DNA of 48,847 nucleotides from Hofstenia miamia (taxonomy: Eukaryota > Xenacoelomorpha > Acoela > Hofsteniidae). Location: assembly GCA_900660155.1 (NCBI GenBank), contig CABFPE010000081.1, forward strand, positions 422,692 to 471,538. The letters are read 5' to 3'. Below, one piece after another: positions 11,601 to 21,240 of this stretch; positions within the stretch are counted from its first letter, which is position 1, and every line of letters starts with the position of its first letter. The translations under genes were made by a program, and so were the position numbers. The notes beneath the pieces are model-generated. The model was not told the origin of the DNA and ran no database searches. It saw nothing but the letters and a program-made list of their open reading frames with translations.

Positions 11601-14136
11601 GCGCCTAATATTACAAAGAATTTATTTTACCCACATACAGAGCTCACTTAAACACAAAATAATTCAATCAACAAAATCGCTTTTAAATACACGCAGTGAG
11701 ACTCTGCTAGACAATAGACTGAAATATTAAAAAGTTTTCACAAGTTTTCCAAACATACACCTGGTTATGTATTTGTGCGCTTAATATCATCGGTTTAGTG
11801 AATTTATGAATCGCATATACCTAATGTGAAGTCGTTTTTCAAGATGTATTTAATCTCATTTCGCGTTCATGCAATGTAGAGCTAACCATTGTTCACGGGT
11901 TATTCGGATCAACGACTTGCGCGGGTTAATTGGGTCACGAGGCTGTAGATAATTAAAAAGTGACCTGCAATCAAATTTTGCAACCTGGAATTGGTAAACC
12001 TAAGTGACACTTAAATTTCTTTTTTTTCGCTACCACTGTTTTTCACAATCCTAAACGATTTACACAATAATAAATCATATTAGTTAATAGTATGGATTCG
12101 TATTTCTCTAGATTTTCAAATAAAAAACCTAAAATAAATTTATTTTGTTAAACCATCCAATGTTTTTGTTTTTTCTATTTATAGAATTTCGGCTCACGGG
12201 TCACTTAAATGACGGCTTAAAAACAAGGAATTTATGACTTATACCTCGTTTAGCAATTATTAGATACCATTACATTTTGTGGGAAATTCCCAAAATCATT
12301 AATTTTCTTATCCTCGGATTTCAATCGCGTCTTTCACGAATCCCGGTACAGGTCCGGGCTAAGTATCAATGGAAAACTAAATGTGCTTCACAAATGGAAA
12401 ATTTACGGTCTCGGGATCACCATCCTTACTGTAGAAGTGGGAATGAGGAGTTTTGTCTTGATCATCAGCATCAAAGGAGATTCATGTTCTTTTCTTGTAG
12501 AATGAAGTTAATATCAGGATGAAATCGAGGTTTGAAAAGATCAGTACAAAATGTGCATTGAACGTTACTTGCACCCAGTGAATATTTTCATGTCATTAAT
12601 ATTATATTTATGCATTTCAATTTTTCCAATATTTGATTGTAGCCAAAGCTTAACTATAAACTGCAACGAAAAAAGTTCAATTCTGTTACTAGAACAATTT
12701 AGAATTTAATATTTTGCGAATGTGTCACAAGCTGTTTTGTTCAATGGTAATCCGCATTGCGAAATCCTCGGTTTAAATAAATATATGATTCTTCATTTTG
12801 AATTACAGTTTCAATTGATTTATTTCTGAAAAGCTTTGCAAGTTTTCTAAGACCAAACTTTTGAATTTCTTCTTGTTTTTCGTGTATTTGGTCAATCTTC
12901 TACTACCCACCCCTTTGAGAACAACCTGACTTATTTTTTGAGACTCAAGTACAGAGCTTTCAAAGGCTGCTTAACATTCTACGAAAACCCTAGCAAAGTG
13001 CGTTTAAATATGAATAAACTACAATGAAATACATGTAGTTTTTTATTTATAGGAACGTTAAGGAGTATTTTCAATGTACCCCTTCTTGTTGTCTAATCGT
13101 TTTATCATGCCCATTCTAACACTTTCTAAATACTGATTTTATGAAACAATATTACAACTCGATAAAAGAAACCGTACCGATGAAAATTATTCGTTTTTTC
13201 TACATTATATAATACATTAAAACAATTTCATTGACAATGAACGAGTGAGTTGAACCCTTGTTTGCAAGTCCTGTACATATAAATTACATCTATCAGCACA
13301 AAGTGGCTCAACCTCCATACCATCGTTACGACCAAGACCTGAATCACATTGACAATTGTTCACAAATGAGAAACAGGAACTTAATTCTGAAGAGAATCAT
13401 GGATTTGAAGAGGTATTCGAACGGGAAATCAACTTTTCTAAGAACTTGACAAACCTGTTATATAATTGCTAAATTCTATGCCTAAAACCTGTTATTTCAG
13501 CTAGTAGTGGTCACACTCAGTACTGATTTATTTGTTGACATTCATTGTATTATTATTAATAATAATTTTTAATGTCTATTTTGTGTTTTGTAAATAGATG
13601 CTGTAGTTCATTGCTGAAATTGTGCTAATATTTTATATAATGTGGTAAAACGCCGAAATATTAATCGGTAGGGTTTTTAGTCCAGGGTTGTATAACAATG
13701 ACCTTATCATTGCGAATTGCTTTCATCTAGTCTCAATACTTCTAATCTTCAATAACTCTAAATTATCTGAATCATATACCGATTGAACAGATTGACCAGT
13801 TGATGGCCGCTGTGCATTAATTAGTAATTACTTTAACAAGTCCAGCAGTCTAGCAGGTGCAAGTATCATGCATTTAGATGGTGTCAATTGCCGGTTGTAC
13901 ATTGAATCCAATGGATTTAACTGTGTTGTGATCTTATACATCTAGATTCCATGGGTTATGTTAGACATTTATGATATAATAGCATCAACAATACCTTTGT
14001 TTGCCTTTGTATAGATTTACTATTACTTAATTTTATTTTAATTAATTGTCAGATTTCTATAAACTAAAGATTTCTCACTTTTTATTTTTAGTTAAAGGCA
14101 TGGGAACGGCACTATCCTGATTGTCAATCTCCATAA
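2612..14136 (+). CDS. Gene A: MYND zinc-finger nuclear cofactor with CtBP motif
   Basis: Ten exons with matching phases: 2612-2661, 2806-2909, 3422-3559, 3600-4142, 6115-6420, 6513-6860, 7221-7384, 8686-8788, 10402-10505, 14092-14136 (TAA). Total 1905 nt, 634 aa. Residues 205-209 are PLNLS, the CtBP-binding form known from Drosophila Hairless. Residues 280-380 form a dense conserved-looking block of unknown family (HPLSLAAFHFYRRPENQWW). Residues 416-422 (RGPGRPK) resemble an AT-hook. Residues 444-469 form a Cys cluster, followed by a Pro/His/Gln-rich linker. Residues 595-631 are a complete MYND finger (C595, C598, C606, C609, C615, C619, H627, C631), split by a 3.6-kb intron, and the protein ends three residues later. 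MYND fingers recruit co-repressors, so a nuclear transcriptional cofactor is likely (inference). Exons 3-10 are strong. The 5' end is uncertain: an alternative acceptor at 2768 and the open frame at 2410-2448 are rivals. I do not recognise an orthologue. Confidence 0.75.
4853..5227. mobile_element. hAT-type MITE, 375 bp
   Basis: The left end TAGAGATGTGCGCGGT matches the inverted right end (reverse complement TAGAAATGTGCGCAGT). The element is flanked by an 8-bp duplication, TTGTACAG (4845-4852) and GTGTACAG (5228-5235), with 7 of 8 bases equal. An 8-bp duplication plus a TAG-type terminus is characteristic of the hAT superfamily. No transposase is present, so it is non-autonomous. The central part contains a perfect 44-bp palindrome. 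Confidence 0.75.
5048..5091. repeat. Perfect 44-bp palindrome inside the MITE
   Basis: The sequence reads ATTATTTTAAGAAATATA and on through a (TA)n core to its exact reverse complement, with no mismatch. It could extrude as a hairpin or cruciform. It lies near the centre of the hAT MITE. Confidence 0.85.
5258..5358. repeat. Imperfect inverted repeat, about 33-bp arms
   Basis: The left arm (5258-5290) contains GTTGGGCAAAAAATAAAATTA. The right arm (5326-5358) contains TAATTTTATTGCCCAAC, followed by more bases pairing with the left arm. The loop is about 35 bp. It may be a small MITE or a foldback remnant. It lies just outside the hAT MITE in the same intron. Confidence 0.6.
7385..8685 (+). other. 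Intron 7 of gene A with a possible micro-exon
   Basis: The intron begins GTACGT after exon 7 and ends at the TTTAG before 8686. Both flanking exons meet in phase 0. It includes the 6-nt micro-exon candidate at 7457-7462. A GTGAGG donor inside exon 7 (at 7370) is an in-frame alternative. Otherwise it is AT-rich with no further signal seen. Confidence 0.5.
7457..7462 (+). other. Candidate 6-nt micro-exon (CAG CAG, Gln-Gln)
   Basis: A pyrimidine-rich run TTCTTACCCGCAG is followed directly by CAGCAG and then a good donor GTAAGC. Six bases inserted between two phase-0 exons would add two glutamines to the Gln/His/Pro-rich linker of gene A without changing the frame. The stacked AGs also form a NAGNAGNAG acceptor. 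This is inference from splice-site pattern only. Confidence 0.35.
8789..10401 (+). other. Intron 8 of gene A
   Basis: The donor is GTATGT and the acceptor is the pyrimidine-rich run ending TTCAG at 10400-10401. An earlier AG at 10367-10368 would put the wrong phase on the MYND exon. The interval is AT-rich. I see no element or gene in it. Confidence 0.6.
10506..14091 (+). other. Intron 9 of gene A (3.6 kb), splitting the MYND finger
   Basis: The intron lies between the sixth zinc ligand (C619) and the last two (H627, C631). It contains short GC-richer patches near 11260-11340 and 12330-12480 that stand out from the AT-rich background and could be old repeat pieces. I could not assign either. 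Short open frames at 12277-12522 and 13258-13449 have no recognisable similarity. Confidence 0.6.
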
Positions 14137-14154
14137 CGAAGTTACAGATGCCTT

Positions 14155-14160
14155 AATAAA
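14155..14160 (+). terminator. Poly(A) signal AATAAA of gene A
   Basis: A canonical AATAAA lies 19 bases after the gene A stop codon. A T-rich stretch follows, consistent with a very short 3' UTR. Confidence 0.55.
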
Positions 14161-14509
14161 TATTTTGCCTTTTAATTTTGTAAATACTTCGCTGTTTTAT
14201 TTCTTTTTAATTTTTGTTTAAACGTTGTACAGTGTTCCTTTCATCCAGTGTGTCGAAATTTGTAAGTTTGCAGAAGAAACATTACTGTTTACTTAAGTAT
14301 TTGTTTTTATTCTTAAACTATTCAATCTCAACGTAATCAATAATTGATATTATTGATAATTGATAATATTGATATTTATCACGGGATTTTTATCATTTAA
14401 AAATGTAAATTTTTCTCAAACACTTTCAAGAATCCGGCATAAACAAATTCAATAATAAATTCTAATGCGATATCTTAAGTTATAAAAAATCTCACATGCT
14501 TTACGCATT

Positions 14510-14866
14510 TTATGTATTTTCTTGTTCAAACTGTGTAGAAATACACCAAAACAATTTTAAAAATGAATCAGTATTGCATTCATAAACGATAGTATTAAAC
14601 AATCGATTACAAATTTCAGACAACCGAAAGCTCACTAAATATGCAGAATCATGTTCAGCAGCTGGTATATCTTTCATACCACTATCAGTGGAAGCTTTAG
14701 GAGGATGGTCACCAATTGCTATCAAAGTATTCTCCAAGATGTCGTTTATGTCTTCTGCCAGAAGTGCCTCTTGCGATCTGAATACGATTTCTACATATTT
14801 TTTCCAGCAATTGTCAGTAATTTTACAGTGGGGAAATGCTACACTTCTTTTATCAAGATATGGTGG
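14510..14866 (-). pseudogene. Orphan open frame, 118 codons, unknown
   Basis: This minus-strand open frame runs from just after an in-frame TAA (14869-14867) to a stop at 14510. Composition and motifs look protein-like (CWKKYVEIVFRSQEALLAED, DHPPKASTDSGMKDIPAAEH). The same frame continues upstream of the TAA as EIVFQMSQIRQELLEP, which suggests one broken coding unit. It could be a terminal exon, a processed pseudogene or an unrecognised element ORF. It lies 3' of gene A in convergent orientation. I do not recognise the family. The adjoining stretches 14161-14509 and 14870-15110 are AT-rich with nothing else seen. Confidence 0.35.
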
Positions 14867-15114
14867 TTAGGGTTCAAGCAATTCTTGTCTAATCTGTGAC
14901 ATCTGGAACACAATCTCAACCATTATACAAGTTTTTCAATCAATCACCCAAAAAATAATCATTGTAATGTTAATTTTATATGTATTGATTTTTGTTCTTT
15001 TAAAAAAAAATTATATTTGGTGATTCTTAAATATTCTATTTTTGTAATGTTAATTTTGTAAAATGTGCTTTACTGTATATTTTGTGTATAAGTCTTATAT
15101 ATTGAGTATACTAC

Positions 15115-16365
15115 TTCTGAATGCCCATTCTCTGACCACTGTCTTACATCTATCAAATTTCAAAGGTCTCATTCAGCCCCAAAAAATAACATGAAATGGA
15201 TTAAAACTCGTGAAAAGTGTATTGAAAATATTAATAATTTTAAATTATCCCTCTTCAGAAAATTGGTTTCCTGTATATTCTGCATCAACTTTAAATGAAA
15301 TGCTGGAAAACTTTTTAAAAATTTTTGAATTTTATCTTAACAGATTTTGCACTAAAAAGAAAATAATGGTTAAATCTAGTACATACTCCAAAGCAAACAA
15401 TACTTTTTCGAATAAGCTTTGAATAACTGAAACTTGCAAAGCATTGATTCGCGAAAAGTTTCAAACCTATATACATTTTATGATTTCCCGAACCAGCAAG
15501 AATTTTACCGCATATGAAAAAGCTAAAAATGCATCGAATATTGAATCTCTAAGGCATTCAACGAATTCATTAAGAATGAATATGCGCGCTTTTCAAAGTG
15601 GAAGTTAATTCAAGAAATCATAAATTATAAGCAATCAAACTCAATTGATGTGATCAATGATCAGAAAGGAAACAATCTTTCTGACAATTTAGAAATATCT
15701 AATGAATTAAATAAGACTTTTTATATCCTAGGAAAATACAATGGTCCCTCGTTAAGTTTGTTAAGTACGAAACATTTCACGCAAAATTTTTACACCCGAA
15801 TTTTCTTTCCGCTTCTCAACTAGTTATGAAATTAAGTCAATCAATAAGCTTAGAGCCAACAAATAAATTGGTCCCTCAAGCATTCCCTTATGGGCCCTTA
15901 AAATTACTGCAGAAATAATTTCAAATTTTATCTTTAATGAATGCATAAAATTTAATTACTTCCCGGATAATTTAAAACGTGCTCATATTACTGCTATTTT
16001 TAAGAAAAACGATCCATCATTTGCCACTAATTGTCGGTCAATCTCAATTATTTCTCCAATAAGCAACATATTCGAAAGATTATTTTATAATCAAATAGCT
16101 GAACATTTAAATAAGTATAATTTATTATCAAACACGCAATTTGGATTTCGCAAAAATTTCTCAAAAACTGATGCACTATTAAATGCTACTAAAACTTGGA
16201 GATCATCATTCGATTCTAATAAATTTGTAGCTATAGCTTTTTTAGATCTTTCAAAAGTCTTTGATTCGATTAATCATAACATTCAAACTGAAGAACTATC
16301 TTAATTCGGATTTTCTAGTAATAGTAAGCAATTTATGACTAGTTACCTCAAACAAAGATGCAAAG
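15115..16365 (+). mobile_element. Decayed LINE (Jockey/CR1-type) fragment
   Basis: Broken frames on the plus strand match the end of an AP-endonuclease (SDHCLTSIKF near 15137) and then reverse transcriptase. RT pieces include AHITAIFKKNDPS, FGFRKNFSKTDALLNA and AFLDLSKVFDSINH, the last holding the first catalytic Asp (about 16235-16280). It stops before the YADD box, so it is truncated at the 3' side as well as mutated throughout. A close relative of the 15825-16045 part recurs at 22291-22526. Confidence 0.75.
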
Positions 16366-16889
16366 AGTTAAATTAAATGATATTTTTTTCAGAATAGTTA
16401 ACGGTATTATAACAATTACTACACTATAACTCGTTATTAAAATATTACTATAGTAATTTATCAATAGCCTGCAAGATTTCTTTTGTAATTTGTGTGAATT
16501 GTATGTATGTGTTTTTGTGAATTTAATGACGCTATTCAAATAAATTATCAGTTATTTAATTGTTAACATTTATTTGAATAAAGATTCTCTTATCTTATCT
16601 AAGGTATAATTCACAGCATGTTTGTATTTTGCATGATAAATCTTAAGATAATGATAAGTGAATATATTTATAAAGTTTCAGCCAAATTGCTAATTGCTCG
16701 TCAAAGTTTTGTTTTTTTAATTAAATATGATATTCGTTTTTGATCAATTTAATCACTGATTTGGAATTTTATATAATTAAGCGAATCATGTGGTTAAAAA
16801 TAATGTTTGTCAACTCAAATGTGTGAAGAATATTGTTTTGATCCAAGTTTCTTGCCACTTATTTTTTTTGGCAGTCATTGATTGATCCC
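16366..16889. other. AT-rich spacer, no feature seen
   Basis: This is AT-rich sequence between the LINE fragment and the Penelope-like fragment. I find no coding or repeat signal I can support. Confidence 0.4.
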
Positions 16890-17830
16890 TGTAGGGACTG
16901 GAGGCACCTATATGTACTACCCCGTGCAGCATCGTAGATGCAATTCAAAAATTGAACTTTGGTGATAGGGTACTTGTTACCATCTGCTTAGGGCAAATTA
17001 TTCGTTTTTACTAAAAAGCAACTTCTGTTTCATTATGGTACTCAAAGGCTTAAACTTGGTTGAAATGATAAAATTATGATTGAAGACTTTTTGTTTCGGT
17101 ATTCTTTAAGATTTTTAATTTTTTACGTTATAACTTAGTCTACAATCTTTTAGATGTTTTCAAATTGTTGAATTAGTTTCATTTTCTTTTGTTTTTCTAC
17201 TTAGTTGCCGACAGCAATATCCGATATAATCTTCACCACAGGTGCATTGAATCTTATAAATTACATTAGATTTATGTACATATTAGTTGCTGATTGTAGG
17301 CCAAGTTTTGAATTAATGTTTTCAATCTTATAAATGAATCCTAGATTTTCTTTGATGAATTCAATCTTTTTCACTTGATTTATTAGATTTGTTGAATGCA
17401 TTCACTGATATTGCATTTTAAATACATGCTCAAAATTATGGAAATACTTCGTTTCTTTGTTGGTTGTAGCTATTTCAGTAATATCTTCTTTAATATATTT
17501 ATCAATAAAGTTGTGTATTCATTTTTTCTTAGGTCTGCTTTCAATTTGATAATTTCTTTGTGTATGTTATCATAGGAGCCTATAATATCGAATATTCTAT
17601 GTATTGATTCTTTAATTAAAGGTACTTTTGATGGTCTTGGAGAATTTAAATTAAAATTAAATAGCAAGTCAGTATCTAATGGTTTCTTGTATATTCCAGT
17701 TAGAAAATATTTTGAATTCCTCATTATTTTAACATTTCAGAAATTATAATTGTTATTTTCTTCCTTTTCCATTGTGAAGTTGCTATAATTATTTATTATT
17801 TAGATTATTTAACATTTTTCTGCATTTTTT
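16890..17830 (-). mobile_element. Penelope-like element fragment (RT tail + GIY-YIG)
   Basis: On the minus strand, 17724-17470 encodes TGIYKKPLDTDLLFNFN followed by VPLIKESIHRIFDIIGSY, the tail of Penelope-like RTs (typical form YRKPTNTGLYLNY...LI..L..RA..ICSS). Just upstream, around 17780-17800, FTMEKEENNNYNF fits the preceding PLE strand. Downstream, near 17270-17180, VIYKIQCTCGEDYIGYC matches a GIY-YIG endonuclease (family pattern VYKI.C.CG..YIG). The order RT then GIY-YIG is specific to this class. The element is a 5'-truncated, decayed fragment. Its ends are not defined. Confidence 0.7.
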
Positions 17831-18225
17831 CATTGTCATCTAAAGGAAATATGTCATCCATACATTTTTCATAAAAATTAACCCTATATTGTTTTTAACA
17901 TATTGTTCTTCATTTGAGGAAAAATAAAGTTGGGCTCAATGAATTTCCAAAGTGGTAATCGATCTTACTGCAAATAAAATTCTTTTTTGAATTCCATTAA
18001 TGTATTCTTATTTGTTAATAATAAGAAGGCCAACCTCAGCAATGTACTGCAGTTACAGAAGACCACATCCATATTAACAGACACCACGCAGATGATTGAA
18101 ACGCACAATTCATTATTTTGACAGCAGTCTATGCCATCCTCAAAGCTTACGTCAGTCAAATTTTTAATCTACCTGCATGAGAACGCCAAATATCAATGCC
18201 GTAGTAAGGTCTTTACCCGTATTGA
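17831..18225. other. Unassigned spacer before the duplicated block
   Basis: A minus-strand open frame at 17965-18159 (TDVSFEDGIDCCQNNEL) has no recognisable similarity. It may include more Penelope-like debris, but I cannot show it. Confidence 0.3.
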
Positions 18226-19200
18226 GAATTTGTCTATCACTTTGATGTGATGTTGAAATATTTCGTAGCATTATACAATGGTTTCCAGAAAGAGATTTGC
18301 CAGTCCCGACGTAATGTTCCTGAAATTAAAGGAAAAAATATTTTCCGTTCGTTTCGAAAGCCAGTGTGTCATTGCAAGTATCAAGTTCGAAACTCATGCT
18401 AAAGTCATTGCAAGATGGTAGAGCAGTGGTTGAATATTTCCATTATGAAAAGGTTTGCTTAACCCTTTGAAACCCATAAGGAAACAGAAGTTGCTTTAGT
18501 TTACAAAAACCTATGACTTCCTTTATCAGATGGTAAAAAGCACCCTTCCTCCACAATTAAATTTTGAAATGCATATATGACACGACACTAGGGTGTTACG
18601 TATACATGTACAGCCGTGACCAAAAGTTTACGATCACAAGCTTTATTTTGGAAAAATGCAATATTTCTTTAACAAAATGATCATATTACTAAAAAATGCT
18701 TCCAACAAACAAGATAAATACACACACACTTTAATACTATGTCTAATACTTAGTTGTGCCCACTTTTGCAGCAATAACAGCCTTAATACGAGATGGCATC
18801 GAGGAAACAAGTGTCTCACAATATGATGTAGTGATTTCTGAAACCCAAACCAGCTTTATGGTTTCACAGAGTGAGTCGTATGATGTTGGGCATTTCTCAC
18901 TAACCTTTCTTTTCATGATTACCCAGCAATTTTCTATAGGGTTGAGATCAAGCGATGATCCAGGCCACCCTTGTAGGAGTTCAAAGGATTTACCAGTAAA
19001 CCACTTCTTCACAGCCTTTGCCGTGTGGCATGGTGCACCATCCTGCTGAAATATTTTAGTGTAACTTATTTGCATCCAAACAGGTAATTTCTGCTTGAGT
19101 AAATCAAGGTAGACTTTGCCATTCATATGAGTTTTAGGTGGTAGAAACCATAAACCAGCACGCCCTTGCGCAGTAATGGCACCCCAAATCATGACACTAG
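18226..19200. repeat. Direct duplication, copy 1 (partner 20269-21240)
   Basis: From GAATTTGTCTATCAC onward the sequence is repeated at 20269. The first 385 bases, outside the transposon, read as identical. The following Tc1 left half differs by about a dozen changes in 590 bases. Beyond about 19200 the two copies differ far more and carry large indels. The duplicated block therefore includes flank plus half a transposon, so the two Tc1 copies are not independent insertions at their left ends. Confidence 0.85.
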
Positions 19201-19800
19201 CTGGATGCTTTACTGTGGGAAGTACATATTTTTTACTGTACCTGTATTTGCTGGACGCCTCATCATACGTGCTCTAAACTGAAACTGTGACACAGTGGCC
19301 TCATCTGAAAATATTACATTTTTCCAGTCCTCAGCCGACCAATTGGACTATCTTTGTGCAAAAGCCAGCATTTCAAAAACGTCCAATAGTTGTGCGACTA
19401 GGGACAACTGGTAATGAACGTAAACTAGAGTGAATAACACTGCTTGATATGGTTGGAGTGAATGAAGCTGCTCGTCTGATCAGTCCTCTTTAATCCTTTT
19501 CATGGCATCACATACAGTTGAATGTGCCACATGGAGTCTGACAGCTATTGCCCTTTAGGACATATTTTCTTGGCTTAAAACCTGAATTTGCGCACGCTGT
19601 TCAGACGTTAACTCGCATTTCCTACCTATATTTAAAGGTGATAAATAAGATGCTGTAACATTGTTTGGGGTTACATTCACATAAATACAGTGATAACGCA
19701 TCTAAATATGATTGGCTGAAATTAAGCTAACAATGATTAACATTACATGAAGGTTGCTTAAAAATATGCATGAAATATAAATGTACATGATAAATCACGG
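18611..19800 (-). mobile_element. Tc1/mariner element, copy 1 (truncated)
   Basis: The left terminal repeat CAGCCGTGACCAAAAGTTTA starts after TA at 18609-18610, identical to copy 2. The right terminal repeat is missing: sequence matching copy 2 stops near TCACGGC at about 19800 and passes into (TA)n and a single N at 19817. Relative to copy 2 the transposase region has lost about 80 bp near 19385 and about 60 bp near 19480. Confidence 0.9.
18743..19192 (-). pseudogene. Tc1/mariner transposase, C-terminal half, copy 1
   Basis: The 149-codon frame starts MIWGAITAQGRAGLWF and holds the second catalytic Asp (FQQDGAPCH) and the final Glu (DLNPIENCW). There are 35 residues between that Asp and Glu, one more than the classic Tc1 DD34E spacing, which suggests a DD35E family. 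Further upstream this copy still has FSDEATVSQF with the first Asp, but the N-terminal part is broken by deletions. The transposase acts in the nucleus, cutting at the terminal repeats and inserting at TA. Confidence 0.85.
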
Positions 19801-19817
19801 CTATATATATATATATN
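19801..19817. repeat. Short (TA)n run ending in a single N
   Basis: CTATATATAT and so on, then one N at 19817. This marks an assembly join between the truncated Tc1 copy and the piggyBac end that follows. Confidence 0.8.
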
Positions 19818-20268
19818 GAGTTAATATTATACTCTTCCTCATCATGTATTATGAGCAGTTCTTCAACAGTAAAACGTTTGCTAAATTTATAGTAAAAATG
19901 GTTTGAGGGACTAGTGTTGCCATATGGCAACGCTTATAAAAATGTATTCATAATCATAATTTGCAAGGCTTTTGTATATGACATATATCAATGTGTAAAG
20001 GATAGTCTAATATTCATATTTCATGTGCTTTATTTCAATTGTTTGCATAATGTATTCATAGGTGACAAATAAACACTTACGTTTTATTAGTGGACATTTT
20101 CTACAATATAACTTGTTGGAAGATTGAATGTTTTTGTCAGATTTTGAAATAAACTATTCAAATGTGCGGAAAGCATTAATACAAAGCACTGTGCAAGACA
20201 TTTATCAAAATATCTATAATATTCTATATTATATCATTAAAAACATTAGTGTTGCCATATGGCAACGC
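19818..20268 (-). mobile_element. Stranded piggyBac 5' end
   Basis: Positions 19918-20266 equal 25828-26176 base for base with a constant offset of 5910. Both halves are bounded by the palindrome GTTGCCATATGGCAAC (19916-19931 and 20251-20266). The minus-strand frame left of 19931 (FSKRFTVEELLIIHDEEEY) looks like the acidic N-terminus of a piggyBac transposase. This copy lacks the terminal AGGATAATTCGGG and TTAA seen at 26180-26196 and instead joins directly to the duplicated block at 20269. Confidence 0.75.
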
Positions 20269-21240
20269 GAATTTGTCTATCACTTTGATGTGATGTTGAA
20301 ATATTTCGTAGCATTATACAATGGTTTCCAGAAAGAGATTTGCCAGTCCCGACGTAATGTTCCTGAAATTAAAGGAAAAAATATTTTCCGTTCGTTTCGA
20401 AAGCCAGTGTGTCATTGCAAGTATCAAGTTCGAAACTCATGCTAAAGTCATTGCAAGATGGTAGAGCAGTGGTTGAATATTTCCATTATGAAAAGGTTTG
20501 CTTAACCCTTTGAAACCCATAAGGAAACAGAAGTTGCTTTAGTTTACAAAAACCTATGACTTCCTTTATCAGATGGTAAAAAGCACCCTTCCTCCACAAT
20601 TAAATTTTGAAATGCATATATGACACGACACTAGGGTGTTACGTATACATGTACAGCCGTGACCAAAAGTTTACGATCACAAGCTTTATTTTGGAAAAAT
20701 GCAATATTTCTTTAACAAAATGATCATATTACTAAAAAATGCTTCCAACAAACAAGATAAATACACACACACTTTAATAATATGTCTAATACTTAGTTGT
20801 GCCCACTTTTGCAGCAATAACAGCCTTAATACAAGATGGCATCGAGGAAACACGTGTCTCACAATATGATGTAGTGATTTCTGAAACCCAAACCAGTTTA
20901 TGGTTTCACAGAGTGAGTCGTATGATGTTGGGCATTTCTCACTAACCTTTCTTTTCATGATTACCCAGCTATTTTCTATAGGGTTGAGATCAAGCGATGA
21001 TCCAGGCCACCCTTGTAGGAGTTCAAAGGATTTACCAGTAAACCACTTCGTCACAGCCTTTGCCGAGTGGCATCGTGCCCCATCCTGCTGAAATATTTTA
21101 GTGTAACTTATTTGCATCCAAACAGGTAATTTCTGCTTGAGTAAATCAAGGTAGACTTTGCCATTCATATGAGTTTAAGGTGGTAGAAACCATAAACCAG
21201 CAAGCCCTTGCGCAGTAATGGCACCCCAAATCATGACACT
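20269..21240. repeat. Direct duplication, copy 2 (partner 18226-19200)
   Basis: Second copy of the flank plus Tc1 left half. It begins immediately after the piggyBac palindrome and GC. See the partner entry for the divergence pattern. Confidence 0.85.

Noticed and set aside
18467-18490. TTAACCCTTTG as another piggyBac end
   Set aside because: No matching inverted end or TTAA partner was found nearby, so a chance match is likely.
18756-19049. Plus-strand frames over the transposase (also 20900-21091 and 21255-21500)
   Set aside because: Antisense shadows of the minus-strand Tc1 transposase.
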